From: Marinobacter daepoensis DSM 16072
GTDB taxonomy: Bacteria; Pseudomonadota; Gammaproteobacteria; Pseudomonadales; Oleiphilaceae
Assembly (NCBI RefSeq): GCF_000421165.1
Contig: NZ_ATWI01000010.1
Span: 388,313 to 452,312, forward strand
Direction of reading: 5' to 3'
Length of the DNA: 64,000 nucleotides
This document shows, in pieces, positions 1 to 9,907 of this stretch (its first letter is position 1; the number at the start of each line of letters is the position of its first letter). The translations under genes and the position numbers were made by a program. The notes under the pieces are model-generated. The model searched no databases. It saw nothing but the letters and a program-made list of their open reading frames with translations, and was not told the origin of the DNA.

Positions 1-104
1 CTGCGCAGGAAGCCAAGAAGACCGTGGTGGCTAAAAAGCCAGCCGCCCGCAAGACCGCAGCGCGGAAGCCGGCTGCGAGCAAGGCCGGGGCCGCGACTGC
101 CTGA
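1..104 (+). CDS. C-terminal end of a Lys/Ala-rich, histone H1-like protein (partial)
   Basis: The frame starting at base 3 is open to a TGA at 102-104 and encodes about 33 residues made almost only of Ala, Lys, Arg and Pro, with repeats such as AARKTAARKPAA. Tails like this occur on AlgP-like, histone H1-like proteins and on some phasin-type proteins of Pseudomonadales; they bind nucleic acid through charge. The body of the gene lies outside the window, so the family cannot be decided. A strong hairpin follows 25 bases downstream. Confidence 0.6.
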   Translation, partial: AQEAKKTVVAKKPAARKTAARKPAASKAGAATA

Positions 105-127
105 TCAGCTCGCCGGTGCCAGAAAAA

Positions 128-156
128 AAGGGCGCTCTCAAGAGCGCCCTTTTTTA
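128..156. terminator. Bidirectional rho-independent terminator
   Basis: A perfect 10-bp stem (AGGGCGCTCT at 129-138 and its complement at 141-150, 2-base loop) has an A run on its left and a T run on its right. It can end the Lys/Ala-rich gene on the plus strand and the DUF4124/pyrE transcript on the minus strand. Confidence 0.9.
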
Positions 157-165
157 TCGGGTTGT

Positions 166-813
166 TTAATCGCTTTCCGGCTCAATAGGCAGGGTTCGTT
201 TTTCACCGGTGATTTTCTCAAGCCGCCGAATGTCGGTTTCGTAGGCTTGTGTCATTTCGCTGATGTCGTGTTGCTGGGCTGAGATTTCCCGCTCGACGTC
301 CCGGATCTGCGCTTCCAGCCGATGAATCTTTTCCAGAGTGCTCTCTGGAATTGGGCGTCCTGCCCGTTCCATATCCGCTGCCCGGCTCTGCTCGTTGTCC
401 AGTTGGCTGGAAATCACCGAGATGTTGCCGCGTTTGAGCTGGATAATGCCTTCAAGTTCCCGGATTTTACGATGCATGGCGCGCACGGCCTGATCCGGGT
501 GGCTGAAACGTTTCAGCAGAATACGGTCCTGTTCCTGCTGGATCTCCAACTGGTGCTTACGTTCCTTCTCGGCCTCCCGCGCGGCTATTTCCTCGGCGGT
601 CGGGGCCGGAGGGATGGACTCCACCACCCGGCCATTATTGCTCAGGATGTCATAGCCCCGAGTGGTGGCCTCCTGAGGAATCGTGTTGCTGATCACCAGT
701 CTGCCGTTTTCATCTGTGTAACGGTACATGGTGGCCTCGGCGCTGGCTGCCAGCAACAAACCCAAGGCCGCAACGCCGGCAACAACAGGAGAAGCGGTCA
801 GTCGGTAACGCAT
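166..813 (-). CDS. DUF4124 domain-containing exported protein
   Basis: 215 residues. An N-terminal hydrophobic segment (about residues 9-25) ending in ASAEA-T looks like a Sec signal peptide with an AXA cleavage site. It is followed by the DUF4124 signature (MYRYTDENGRLVISNTIP, about residues 29-46), a small beta-rich domain found in many gammaproteobacterial periplasmic proteins of unknown role. Residues 75-205 are highly charged and predicted as long helices, probably coiled coil. It starts 3 bases after the pyrE stop, so both are probably one transcript. I can assign no molecular function. Confidence 0.85.
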   Translation of the reverse strand: MRYRLTASPVVAGVAALGLLLAASAEATMYRYTDENGRLVISNTIPQEATTRGYDILSNNGRVVESIPPAPTAEEIAAREAEKERKHQLEIQQEQDRILLKRFSHPDQAVRAMHRKIRELEGIIQLKRGNISVISSQLDNEQSRAADMERAGRPIPESTLEKIHRLEAQIRDVEREISAQQHDISEMTQAYETDIRRLEKITGEKRTLPIEPESD

Positions 814-816
814 GCC

Positions 817-1455
817 TCAGACTCCGTAACGATCCCGGTAACTGGCCACGGTCTCCGCATGGCCGGAAAACTCCGGATTGGCCTTCAGGTAATCCAGTAC
901 CTGATCAAGACGAATGATACTGATCACAGGGATGCCATATTCTTTTTCGACTTCCTGGATGGCGGACAGCTCGCCATTGCCTTTCTCTTGCCGATCGAGG
1001 GCAATCAGTACACCGGCCGGTTCTGCGCCCGCAGCCCGGATGATGTCGATGGATTCGCGGATGGCGGTGCCGGCTGTGATCACATCGTCAACAATCAATA
1101 CCTTACCTTGTAGTGGAGCGCCAACAATATTGCCACCCTCACCATGGTCTTTCTTTTCTTTGCGATTAAATGCAAAAGGCTTGTTTTCGCCGTTGGTTGC
1201 CAACGCCATGGCGGTAACCGTAGCCAACGGAATGCCCTTATAGGCAGGCCCGAAAATGATGTCATAATCCAGCCCGCTGCGCGAAACTGCCGCAGCGTAG
1301 GCTTTGCTCAGTTCGAGCAGGTCGTTTCCGGTGTTGAACAGCCCAGCGTTGAAAAAGTAGGGGCTGGTGCGCCCGGATTTGAGTGTGAATTCTCCAAAAC
1401 GCAGAACATTCCGCTGGATGGCAAACTCTATAAATTTTTTCTGATAGTCATGCAT
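817..1455 (-). CDS. pyrE: Orotate phosphoribosyltransferase
   Basis: 212 residues, close to the usual 213. It catalyses orotate + PRPP to orotidine monophosphate, the fifth step of de novo pyrimidine synthesis, in the cytoplasm as a dimer. The PRPP-binding loop [17 protein letters not shown] lies near residues 119-135, and the flexible Lys-rich catalytic loop around [12 protein letters not shown] is present. The start is the ATG at 1455; a second ATG overlaps it 4 bases further in but is out of frame. Gene order with the divergent crc homologue matches Pseudomonas. Confidence 0.97.
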   Translation of the reverse strand: MHDYQKKFIEFAIQRNVLRFGEFTLKSGRTSPYFFNAGLFNTGNDLLELSKAYAAAVSRSGLDYDIIFGPAYKGIPLATVTAMALATNGENKPFAFNRKEKKDHGEGGNIVGAPLQGKVLIVDDVITAGTAIRESIDIIRAAGAEPAGVLIALDRQEKGNGELSAIQEVEKEYGIPVISIIRLDQVLDYLKANPEFSGHAETVASYRDRYGV

Positions 1456-1536
1456 GGCAAGGCTTCTGGCGGGGTTTGATCTTTAATTAAAGCGTAAAAA
1501 CGGTATCATACACACAAACCGAATCAGGGAACACGT

Positions 1537-2343
1537 ATGCGGGTAGTATCAATCAGCGTCAATGGTCTTGAACAGGCTGTTGAAAAAGGTTTTTTTGACT
1601 GGCTTGCCGGGCAGGACGCTGATGTCGTCTGTGTGCAGGATCACCGCATGCGTGCCTACGAGATTGAAGACAAAAACCTGATTCCGGAAGGCTATGAAGC
1701 GTATTTTATTGATGGTGAACTGAACGAGCATGGGGGAGTGGGGATTTTTACCCGGCATTTCCCTAAGGCCATCATGTACGGCTTTGCGAATGAGCAGGCC
1801 GACCGTGAGGGGCGCTTCATACAGGCCGATTTCGATAAGGTATCGGTGGCCTGCGTGCTGGCACCCTGCGCCCTGGGGCGAGAGGAAGAGCTGATTGGGG
1901 AAGACGACCTGACGGTTCTTGATCACAAAGATGAGTTTATGGATGCTTTCGGCGTACACATGCAGAAAACCCTGCGTAAGCGCCGGCAGTTTATTTTCTG
2001 TGCGAACCTGCAGACAGCGCACCATGTGACGGATGCAAGCCCTCTGTATCACAAAACGGATTTTTCCGGTTTCCTGCCCCATGAACGGGCATGGCTGGAT
2101 CGCCTTTTTGATGAAATGGGCTGTGTGGATGCCTTCCGTGAAATCAACAAGCAGAGTAATCAGTTCACCTGGTGGCCCGAACAGACTGAAGGTTCCCGCA
2201 AGAAAGCGGGTATCCGGGTGGATTACCAGCTGCTGACGCCGGGTATTCGCAAGACCATTCGTGATGGCTGGATTGATGAGGAGACCCGTTTCTCCGATCA
2301 CGCTCCGGTGATTATGGATTACGACATCGAAATCGGGCTCTGA
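1537..2343 (+). CDS. crc: Catabolite repression control protein Crc (ExoIII-fold)
   Basis: 268 residues with an exonuclease III/endonuclease fold. Residues along its length match Pseudomonas Crc (VSVNG start, QDHR, GRFIQADFDKVS, ERAWLD, WWPE, DYQLLTPG) and it sits beside pyrE as in Pseudomonas. In that genus Crc has lost nuclease activity and joins Hfq in blocking translation of mRNAs carrying A-rich CA motifs. Active-site positions here are mixed: the N-terminal Asn and C-terminal SDHAP are kept, but the metal-binding Glu is Asp (QDHR) and the central GDxN motif reads ANLQ. This argues for a regulatory rather than nuclease role. An AGGGAA ribosome site precedes the ATG. Its antagonist RNA is probably the CrcZ-like RNA at 34.7-35.1 kb. 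Confidence 0.85.
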   Translation: MRVVSISVNGLEQAVEKGFFDWLAGQDADVVCVQDHRMRAYEIEDKNLIPEGYEAYFIDGELNEHGGVGIFTRHFPKAIMYGFANEQADREGRFIQADFDKVSVACVLAPCALGREEELIGEDDLTVLDHKDEFMDAFGVHMQKTLRKRRQFIFCANLQTAHHVTDASPLYHKTDFSGFLPHERAWLDRLFDEMGCVDAFREINKQSNQFTWWPEQTEGSRKKAGIRVDYQLLTPGIRKTIRDGWIDEETRFSDHAPVIMDYDIEIGL

Positions 2344-2405
2344 GCCTGACGGTTTAACTGAGTTGTCGCGGGCCTGGAAACTCCCTCTCCGGGCCCGCGG
2401 TCGGT

Positions 2406-3122
2406 CTACTCGGCCAAAGCCGCTTTCTGAATTTCAAACAGCTCGTTAATCGCTTTTCTTGCCAGCACCAGCATGCTGTCCAGTTCAGACTGCTCGAACG
2501 GAGCGCCCTCTGCGGTTCCCTGAATTTCAATAAAGCCGCCACGGTCAGTCATGATCACGTTCATGTCGGTTTCGGCTTCAGAATCTTCCGGATAGTCCAG
2601 ATCGGCCACCGGGGTGCCCTTGAATACACCGACGGAGATGGCCGCAACCATTTGCTTGAGCGGCGATTTCTTCAGGCGCTTTTCCTTCACGAGGTGATTC
2701 AGTGCGTCGACCAGCGCCACGCAGCCGCCGGTAATTGCTGCAGTACGAGTGCCACCGTCTGCCTGAATAACATCGCAATCAATGGTGATGGTGTGTTCAC
2801 CCAAAGCTTCCAGGTCGACGGCTGCGCGCAGGCTGCGGCCGATCAGTCGCTGAATTTCCACGGTACGGCCACCTTGTTTGCCGCGAGCTGCTTCGCGCCC
2901 CATCCGGCTGCCTGTTGACCGGGGTAGCATGCCATACTCAGCGGTAATCCAGCCCTTGCCCTCGCCACGAAGGAAGGGAGGTACCTTGTTCTCGACAGAG
3001 GCCGTGCAGATGACCTTGGTGTCGCCGAACTCAACCAGCACTGAGCCTTCGGCATGGCGGGTATAGTTACGGGTGATGCAGACGTCTCTGGGTTGCTCGG
3101 GCGTTCTGCCGCTTGGTCGCAT
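2406..3122 (-). CDS. rph: Ribonuclease PH
   Basis: 238 residues, the full length for the family. It is a phosphate-dependent 3'-5' exoribonuclease that trims tRNA 3' ends as a hexameric ring. Visible motifs are [15 protein letters not shown] (phosphate and RNA site, about residues 63-77), [13 protein letters not shown] (about 124-136) and the catalytic acidic stretch [15 protein letters not shown] (about 178-192). It is divergent from yicC, whose product also acts on RNA; the 175-base gap should hold both promoters. Confidence 0.97.
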   Translation of the reverse strand: MRPSGRTPEQPRDVCITRNYTRHAEGSVLVEFGDTKVICTASVENKVPPFLRGEGKGWITAEYGMLPRSTGSRMGREAARGKQGGRTVEIQRLIGRSLRAAVDLEALGEHTITIDCDVIQADGGTRTAAITGGCVALVDALNHLVKEKRLKKSPLKQMVAAISVGVFKGTPVADLDYPEDSEAETDMNVIMTDRGGFIEIQGTAEGAPFEQSELDSMLVLARKAINELFEIQKAALAE

Positions 3123-3297
3123 AGTAGGTCCTGTCGTTCAATGAAGAATGTCCGGCCTTTGCCGGGTGATTCGTAAGAAAGGGCCGGAGTATAGCACGCC
3201 CCTGGTGCCGGCTGGACTGTGCGGCTTTAGTCGGGTTCGCAGGCCGGGTCTGTTGGCTGGTAGACTGGCCTGATCTGTCTACCGATGGGGAGCCATT

Positions 3298-4167
3298 ATG
3301 ATTCGCAGTATGACTGCTTTTGCCCGCAAGGACGTCCGTGGAGACTGGGGGACGCTGACCTGCGAAATCCGTACGGTTAACCACCGCTATCTGGAGCCTT
3401 CATTCCGGCTGCCGGAGGCATTCCGGGAGCTGGAAAACCGGTTCCGGGAAGAGCTTCGGAGGAAGGGGCTGAAACGGGGCAAGGTGGATATTTCCATGCG
3501 GCTGCAATCCGAGGAGCAGGCAGTGCAGGGGTTTGAAATCTGTGAGGACGTCGCCAGAGCGGTTAACGATGCGGCTAATCACATCAACCGTATGCTCGAC
3601 AATCCGGCGCATATCAATGCGCTGGATATTTTGCGCTGGCCGGGGGTTTTGTCGGTTCCGGAGCAGGATTACAGCGCCGCACGTGAAGCGGCTGTTGAGC
3701 TGTTTTCTGAGACGATCACTGAACTCGTCAGTGTCCGGGAGAGGGAAGGAGAACGTCTTCGCCCGCTGTTCGAAGAGCGTCTGGCAACCATGGGGGCGTT
3801 AGTGGAAGAAGTGCGCACCAGGTTACCCGAGTTGTTGGCGGCTCAGGAGAAAAACCTTCGGGATCGCTTTGAAAAGGCGCGGGTGGAGCTGGATTCTGAC
3901 CGGGTGGCCCAGGAGATGGTGATGCTGGCCCAGAAGTGCGATGTGGCTGAAGAGTTGGATCGGCTGGAGGCGCACATCAGTGAAGTCACAGAGTCCTTGC
4001 AGGGGAATGATGCGGTTGGCCGCAGGCTGGATTTCCTGATGCAGGAACTGAACCGGGAGGCTAATACTCTTAGCAGTAAGAGTATTGACGCCGGTGTGAC
4101 CCGCTCTGCGGTGGAGCTCAAAGTATTGATTGAGCAAATGCGGGAGCAGGTTCAGAATCTGGAGTAG
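3298..4167 (+). CDS. yicC: YicC family endoribonuclease
   Basis: 289 residues, matching the YicC/YloC family over its whole length: N-terminal MIRSMTAFARK, the conserved EIRTVNHRYLE and C-terminal LNREANTLSSKS. Family members have been shown to cleave RNA, and in E. coli YicC promotes RyhB decay. The C-terminal half is helical and charged. The gene is monocistronic: a hairpin terminator lies 4 bases after the stop. The neighbourhood rph-yicC-gmk-rpoZ is conserved in Pseudomonas. Confidence 0.92.
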   Translation: MIRSMTAFARKDVRGDWGTLTCEIRTVNHRYLEPSFRLPEAFRELENRFREELRRKGLKRGKVDISMRLQSEEQAVQGFEICEDVARAVNDAANHINRMLDNPAHINALDILRWPGVLSVPEQDYSAAREAAVELFSETITELVSVREREGERLRPLFEERLATMGALVEEVRTRLPELLAAQEKNLRDRFEKARVELDSDRVAQEMVMLAQKCDVAEELDRLEAHISEVTESLQGNDAVGRRLDFLMQELNREANTLSSKSIDAGVTRSAVELKVLIEQMREQVQNLE

Positions 4168-4171
4168 GTTC

Positions 4172-4200
4172 CCGGGCGGAGTATGCCTCCGCCCGGTTTT
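4172..4200. terminator. Rho-independent terminator of yicC
   Basis: Stem CCGGGCGGA/TCCGCCCGG with a 7-base loop, followed by TTTT on the plus strand. The convergent usp gene ends just beyond it. Confidence 0.8.
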
Positions 4201-4205
4201 GCCAG

Positions 4206-5096
4206 CTAGCCGGCGGGCTTGATGGCGAGAAGGTCGGTGCGAAGGTGAGTCAGGACTTTTTCAGCGGTGTTGCCGATGACTCGTGCTGCTAAGCCGGTTT
4301 TTCCCGTTGTGCCGATGACGACCATGTCGGCTTTGATGCGGTTGGCGACACTGGGAATGACTTTCTGTGCCGGACCGGCTTCGAGGTGGATCTGTTCCGG
4401 GGGCAGATGCCAGGTGTTGCACAGGTGTTCAATTCTGGGCTTCAGTGCAGCTTCACGTTTGCGTGCGTGAGCTGCCATGTCGATGATATCCAGATCGGCG
4501 AGAACAACCGATGTGTGCAGGGCATGCACCAGGTGCAGATCGGTTTCCATGGCCCTGGCCAGTTTCGAAGCCTGCTCGATAATTCGGGTGTTCAACGCTT
4601 TTTTCGCCGGTTTGTCCGTGCTCAGGTCGACGGCCGCCAGGATCGGGTGTGCCCGGTTCCATTTTTTTTCGGCGACCAGCATGACAGGGGCAGGACATTC
4701 CCGTATCAGGTGCCAGTCTGTGGGAGTGTACAGAAAGTGCTCTGAGCGGTGCCCGGTCTTCACAACCGCCATAGCGTCCGTCTGTTGGCATCGCTCAATG
4801 ATCCACTGATGGATGTTCTTTTCCCAGACGGTAAGAAGATCGATCTGCAGATCCTGGCAATCAGCCAGCGCGAGCATCTGTTCCAGCCATTTCTGCCGAT
4901 GTTCGATCAGGGCTTCCCTGGCGGTTTGCTGAACCGTGGGATCTGCTGGCAAGGCGTCCAGATACTCGTGAACGAAGGCCACGACCTCAAGCGCTGCACC
5001 GGTTGTCCTGGCCAGCTCTATTCCCCGCCCCAGTGCTTTCTGATGCTTGTGAGCGGGGTCCATGATGATAAGCAGTTTGTCCATGTTCCGTTCCAT
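4206..5096 (-). CDS. Tandem universal stress protein (UspE-like)
   Basis: 296 residues with two UspA domains: about residues 5-145 (LLIIMDPAHKHQKALGRGIELA) and 150-292 (ILAAVDLSTD at its start). Only the second keeps a recognisable nucleotide loop, VIGTTGKTGLAARVIGNTAE. This arrangement matches UspE-type proteins, cytoplasmic stress factors whose biochemical role is unclear. An internal ATG four codons in (5084) is an equally plausible start; neither has a strong ribosome site. Confidence 0.88.
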   Translation of the reverse strand: MERNMDKLLIIMDPAHKHQKALGRGIELARTTGAALEVVAFVHEYLDALPADPTVQQTAREALIEHRQKWLEQMLALADCQDLQIDLLTVWEKNIHQWIIERCQQTDAMAVVKTGHRSEHFLYTPTDWHLIRECPAPVMLVAEKKWNRAHPILAAVDLSTDKPAKKALNTRIIEQASKLARAMETDLHLVHALHTSVVLADLDIIDMAAHARKREAALKPRIEHLCNTWHLPPEQIHLEAGPAQKVIPSVANRIKADMVVIGTTGKTGLAARVIGNTAEKVLTHLRTDLLAIKPAG

Positions 5097-5158
5097 CGTG
5101 TTGGATAGTTCTAGTCCGGGATACTATCAGCTGTTCCGGCTTCGGGGTGCGGATATAA

Positions 5159-5869
<711 letters not shown>

Positions 5870-5956
5870 TGGTGGTTTTCACTGTATACAAATTGAGCCG
5901 GGGCCAGTAAACTACGCGGTCTGCTAAAACAGTGATTTTTTTGTTCGGGGAAGATA

Positions 5957-6169
5957 ATGGCACGAGTTACCGTTGAAGATTGTCTGGAAAACGTAGATAA
6001 CCGCTTCCAGCTGGTCATGCTGGCCACCAAGCGCGCCCGCCAGATTGCCACCAAGGGTGCTGAGCCGATGGTGCCGGAAGAGAATGATAAGCCGACGGTC
6101 ATTGCCCTGCGTGAGATTGCTGAAGGTAAGGTAAGCCGCGATCTTCTGTTGGAAGAAGACGAAGACTGA
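5957..6169 (+). CDS. rpoZ: RNA polymerase omega subunit
   Basis: 70 residues. Omega helps assemble the beta' subunit and forms part of one ppGpp site on RNA polymerase. The start [20 protein letters not shown] and the ATKRARQI motif are typical; at 70 residues it is shorter than the E. coli protein (about 90), as in other Pseudomonadales. A GGGGAAG ribosome site precedes the ATG, and a strong terminator lies between it and spoT. Confidence 0.96.
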   Translation: MARVTVEDCLENVDNRFQLVMLATKRARQIATKGAEPMVPEENDKPTVIALREIAEGKVSRDLLLEEDED

Positions 6170-6291
6170 GAGGTTTTGTTGCCGGCCCCGGCCTTTTGGG
6201 GCGGGAAAGTGCGTGCCGGTAACCGAGAAGCATTGAAATCTGCCTCCGCAGTTTTATAGTGTATCTATAGAACCTGCCAGGAAGGAAAAAG

Positions 6292-6322
6292 AAAGCCCGG
6301 ATGCTTGCATTCGGGCTTTTTT
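6292..6322 (+). terminator. Rho-independent terminator between rpoZ and spoT
   Basis: A 13-bp stem with one G-T wobble (AAAGCCCGGATGC at 6292-6304, 2-base loop, GCATTCGGGCTTT at 6307-6319) runs into a T tract. It lies 32 bases before the spoT start, so spoT translation depends on readthrough or on initiation near the hairpin. Confidence 0.88.
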
Positions 6323-6354
6323 TTCCCGGTTAGAACAGAGACAACGGAGGCGCG

Positions 6355-8499
6355 GTGGCGGTAGCAGAGTCAACAGTGGAAGAGCTGGCGAAACAGCTCA
6401 GTTCCTACCTTGATACCAATCGCATCAATCAGGTGCGACGGGCATACTATTACGCGGAACAGGCCCATGAGGGCCAGATGCGAAAAAGTGGTGACCGCTA
6501 TATAACCCATCCGCTGGCTGTGGCTGGGATTCTGGCCGACCTGCGTCTTGACCATCAGAGCCTGATGGCCGCCATGCTTCATGATGTCATTGAAGATACG
6601 GGGATTCCCAAAGACGCCCTGTCCGAGCAATTCGGTGAAGACGTGGCCGAACTGGTGGACGGGGTTTCCAAGCTGACTCAGATCGAATTCCGGTCGCGGG
6701 CTGAGGCACAGGCAGAAAATTTCCAGAAAATGACCCTGGCGATGGCCAAGGATATTCGGGTCATTCTGGTCAAGCTGGCTGACCGCTTGCACAATATGCG
6801 TACATTAGGCCCGATGCCCTATGAGAAGCGCCTGCGCATCGCCACGGAAACCCTCGATATCTATGCCCCGATCGCTAACCGCCTGGGCATGCATTCCATC
6901 TGCACAGAACTTGAAGATCTGGGCTTTTCATCGCTTTACCCCATGCGTTCCAAATACATCTCCAAAGCGGTGGAGAAACTCCGGGGCAGTCACCGGGAAA
7001 TTATTGAGGATATTCGGGGCAAGCTTCAGGAGAAGCTCGAAGAGCGCGGGTTGCCCGGCCGTATCATGGGCCGTGAGAAACACTTGAACTCCATCTACAA
7101 CAAAATGAAGTTCAAGCAGAAGTCCTTCCATGAAATCATGGATGTGTATGCCTTCCGGATCATCACGGACACCGAAGACAACTGTTACCGCATTCTCGGA
7201 GCTGTACACAGTCTCTACAAACCATTACCCGGGCGATTCAAGGATTACATCGCCATGCCCAAGGCCAATGGGTACCAGTCCATCCACACTACGTTGTTTG
7301 GCATGCATGTGAACATCGAGATCCAGATCCGGACGGAAGAGATGGAGCACATAGCCAATAACGGGATTGCCGCGCACTGGATGTACAAAAACGAAGCCTC
7401 TGGTGTGACCACCATTAATCAGTCACGTGTAGACCGGTGGGTGAAGGGCCTGATGGAAATGCGCGAACGTGCCGATGACTCCATGGAGTTTATTGAGCAC
7501 GTGAAAGTGGACCTGTTTCCGGATGAAATCTACGTCTTTACGCCGAAGGGCCGGATTATGGAGCTGCCCAGCGGTGCCACGCCGGTGGATTTTGCTTACG
7601 CTATTCATACCGATATCGGCAACGCAGCAGTTGCCTGCCGGATCAACCGGAACCTTGCCTCTCTGAGCCAGCCTTTGCAAAGCGGTCAGACCGTCGAGAT
7701 TATTACGGCCCCGGGGGCCCGGCCCAATCCAGCGTGGCTCAGCTTCGTGGTGACCGGCAAAGCACGGAGCAGCATCCGGCACGTACTTAAAACCCGAAAA
7801 CGGGCAGAGTCCATGGAGCTTGGCCGCACTCTGCTCAAGCGTTCGCTCAAAGGATTCGGAACGAAGTTGTCGGATGTCAGCGATGCTCAGAAGCAATCAG
7901 TGGTTAACCATAACCAAGTCAACAGCTTTGACGACCTGATCAGCGATATCGGTCTTGGCAATCGGATGGCGTATCTGGTGGCCCGTCAGCTGGTTTCTGG
8001 CAATGAGGTGCTGGACGCGCCAGCAAACCTGGAGAACGCGCCGGACAGCAAGCAGGGCGCGGTCACCATCCGGGGCACCGAGGGCCTGCTGGTGCGGTTT
8101 GCCAGTTGCTGCAAGCCGATTCCCGGAGATCCCGTGGTTGGGGTGATGGATTCCGGTAACGGTATGGTGATTCATTCGGATACCTGTTTACGACTGCCGG
8201 AGGACGATGAAGGGCGGGCACGTCTCACGCATCTCAAGTGGGCCAAAGACATCACCGATGAGTTTTCGGTTGAGCTCAGAGTAGAGCTGGAACGTCAGCG
8301 TGGTGTGATTGCCGAAATGGCGAACGCGGTGGCCATGGCGGATGGCAATATTGAACGCATCAGTGTTGAAGACCAGAATGCGAAGTTCGGGATCGTTAAC
8401 CTGGTGGTGCATGTTCATGGCCGGAAGCATCTGGCCAGAGTAATGCGACGGGTCCGCAATATTCGGGCTGTGACCCATATCAGCCGGGTGCGGCACTAA
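6355..8499 (+). CDS. spoT: Bifunctional (p)ppGpp synthetase/hydrolase SpoT
   Basis: 714 residues. It makes and degrades the alarmone (p)ppGpp. Domains in order: hydrolase HD domain (about residues 25-180) with the intact HDVIEDTG motif, synthetase domain (about 235-345) with YIAMPKANGYQSIHTT, TGS (about 385-445) and a C-terminal ACT/regulatory domain (about 640-714). The intact HD motif separates it from monofunctional RelA. Translation starts at a GTG with an ACGGAGG ribosome site at 6344-6350. It precedes ridA as in Pseudomonas. Confidence 0.96.
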   Translation: MAVAESTVEELAKQLSSYLDTNRINQVRRAYYYAEQAHEGQMRKSGDRYITHPLAVAGILADLRLDHQSLMAAMLHDVIEDTGIPKDALSEQFGEDVAELVDGVSKLTQIEFRSRAEAQAENFQKMTLAMAKDIRVILVKLADRLHNMRTLGPMPYEKRLRIATETLDIYAPIANRLGMHSICTELEDLGFSSLYPMRSKYISKAVEKLRGSHREIIEDIRGKLQEKLEERGLPGRIMGREKHLNSIYNKMKFKQKSFHEIMDVYAFRIITDTEDNCYRILGAVHSLYKPLPGRFKDYIAMPKANGYQSIHTTLFGMHVNIEIQIRTEEMEHIANNGIAAHWMYKNEASGVTTINQSRVDRWVKGLMEMRERADDSMEFIEHVKVDLFPDEIYVFTPKGRIMELPSGATPVDFAYAIHTDIGNAAVACRINRNLASLSQPLQSGQTVEIITAPGARPNPAWLSFVVTGKARSSIRHVLKTRKRAESMELGRTLLKRSLKGFGTKLSDVSDAQKQSVVNHNQVNSFDDLISDIGLGNRMAYLVARQLVSGNEVLDAPANLENAPDSKQGAVTIRGTEGLLVRFASCCKPIPGDPVVGVMDSGNGMVIHSDTCLRLPEDDEGRARLTHLKWAKDITDEFSVELRVELERQRGVIAEMANAVAMADGNIERISVEDQNAKFGIVNLVVHVHGRKHLARVMRRVRNIRAVTHISRVRH

Positions 8500-8573
8500 G
8501 ACCTTTACGTGGTTGACAGTAGCCTCACCCAAAGGTGACGATTGGCGTTTTGGAAAAGAGGAAAATGCAGGAC

Positions 8574-8960
8574 ATGACCAACAAATCTGTTATCCAGACC
8601 GAGAGCGCCCCGCAGGCGATCGGTACATACTCCCAGGCAGTAAAGGCCGGAGATACCGTGTATCTGTCTGGCCAGATTCCACTGGACCCTGAAACCATGG
8701 AGGTGGTAGCCGGTGATTTTGCCGCCAAGACCCGTCAGGTGTTTGAGAACCTGAAAGCCGTTTGCGAAGCGGCGGGCGGAGAGCTCAAAGACATCGTCAA
8801 ACTGAACATCTACATGACCGACCTGGCGAACTTTGCCACCGTCAATGAAATCATGGCGACCTACTTCCAGGAACCCTATCCGGCGCGCGCCGCCGTTGGT
8901 GTGGCTGCGCTGCCGAAAGGTGTGCCAGTGGAAATGGAAGCCGTGATGGTGCTCAGCTGA
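8574..8960 (+). CDS. ridA: RidA family enamine/imine deaminase
   Basis: About 128 residues from the ATG at 8574. It hydrolyses reactive enamine/imine intermediates such as those released by threonine dehydratase. The family signature is clear: [23 protein letters not shown] near the start, and [21 protein letters not shown] near the end with the conserved Arg. The frame is open to a GTG at 8535 and has another ATG at 8565; the AGAGGAAA ribosome site at 8557 fits 8574 best, but the start is not certain. Confidence 0.93.
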   Translation: MTNKSVIQTESAPQAIGTYSQAVKAGDTVYLSGQIPLDPETMEVVAGDFAAKTRQVFENLKAVCEAAGGELKDIVKLNIYMTDLANFATVNEIMATYFQEPYPARAAVGVAALPKGVPVEMEAVMVLS

Positions 8961-8964
8961 GCCG

Positions 8965-9831
8965 TCAGAGCTGCCTGATCATCTCCAGGTACCCCGTACG
9001 GAAGTCGGGGTACCGGAAGGTAAACCCGCTTTCCAGTAGTTTCTGATTGCTGCACCGCTTGCTTCCGGCCCGTCCTCCCTTGCGGGCTCCCTCGACGGGC
9101 GCCTTGCACGGTATTTGCTCTCGAACCCAGTTAACCACTTCGTCCAGCCTCACTGGCTCACAATCACTGGCAATATACAGCGGCTCAGGCGGATGCCCGG
9201 AGAGCGCTTTCTGAGCCAGCCACGCCACGGCATTGGCTGCATCTGTTTCGTGTATGCGGTTGCTGAACGGCGCTGGGGTCTGAGGGTTCATTCGACCTTC
9301 CAGCACCTCTTCCAGAAAACGTTGGCGACTGGGGCCATAGATGCCGCTGAAACGGATCACTGTCGCGGGTTGGCCACTGTTCAGGGCCGTTTGTTCCCCT
9401 TGCAGGATTTGTTGGCCGGTAAATCGATCAGGGGCGGCCGAGCTGCTTTCATTCACCCAGCTGTCGTCGTCCTGGGCAAAGACGCTGGTGCTGCTGATGA
9501 AGATCAGGTGCTTGAGGGGGCGATTGCCAATGGCAGAGAGAAGGTTTTCAAGGCCCGTTACGTAAGCCTGATTATACCCCTGTTCGTCATAGCTGGACGG
9601 CGTCAGGCAGTAGATCACCACATCAAGGTGGTCCGGAAGCTTGCCGGACAGAGTATCTGGTTGAGTAAGATCTGCGCCGATGCCTTTAACGCGACTGGGG
9701 ACACGGTCAGGGTTGCGGCGCAGCCCGTAAACATCTCCGGTCGCCAGCAGCGAGGTGGCGATCTCTCCGCCGAGCTTACCGCAACCTGCGACCAGGATTT
9801 GTGGTGCGCGCTCATGATCAGACATTGCCAT
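8965..9831 (-). CDS. NAD(P)-binding epimerase/SDR-like protein (YeeZ-like)
   Basis: About 288 residues. An N-terminal Rossmann fold begins ILVAGCGKLGGEIA (GxGxxG type), with FISSTSVFAQ and a YG pair later. Atypical extended SDR proteins of this type are often annotated NAD-dependent epimerase/dehydratase; substrate unknown. The longest frame starts with TTG at 9843, but an ATG at 9831 sits 12 bases behind an AAGGA. It converges on ridA with a 4-base gap and is divergent from oxyR. Confidence 0.8.
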   Translation of the reverse strand: MAMSDHERAPQILVAGCGKLGGEIATSLLATGDVYGLRRNPDRVPSRVKGIGADLTQPDTLSGKLPDHLDVVIYCLTPSSYDEQGYNQAYVTGLENLLSAIGNRPLKHLIFISSTSVFAQDDDSWVNESSSAAPDRFTGQQILQGEQTALNSGQPATVIRFSGIYGPSRQRFLEEVLEGRMNPQTPAPFSNRIHETDAANAVAWLAQKALSGHPPEPLYIASDCEPVRLDEVVNWVREQIPCKAPVEGARKGGRAGSKRCSNQKLLESGFTFRYPDFRTGYLEMIRQL

Positions 9832-9907
9832 AGACAATTTCAATCCTTATGCTTTGGCTGATAAAGTAAGTGAAACTTCGACCTGAGTACGTTGACCGGA
9901 GCTCACC

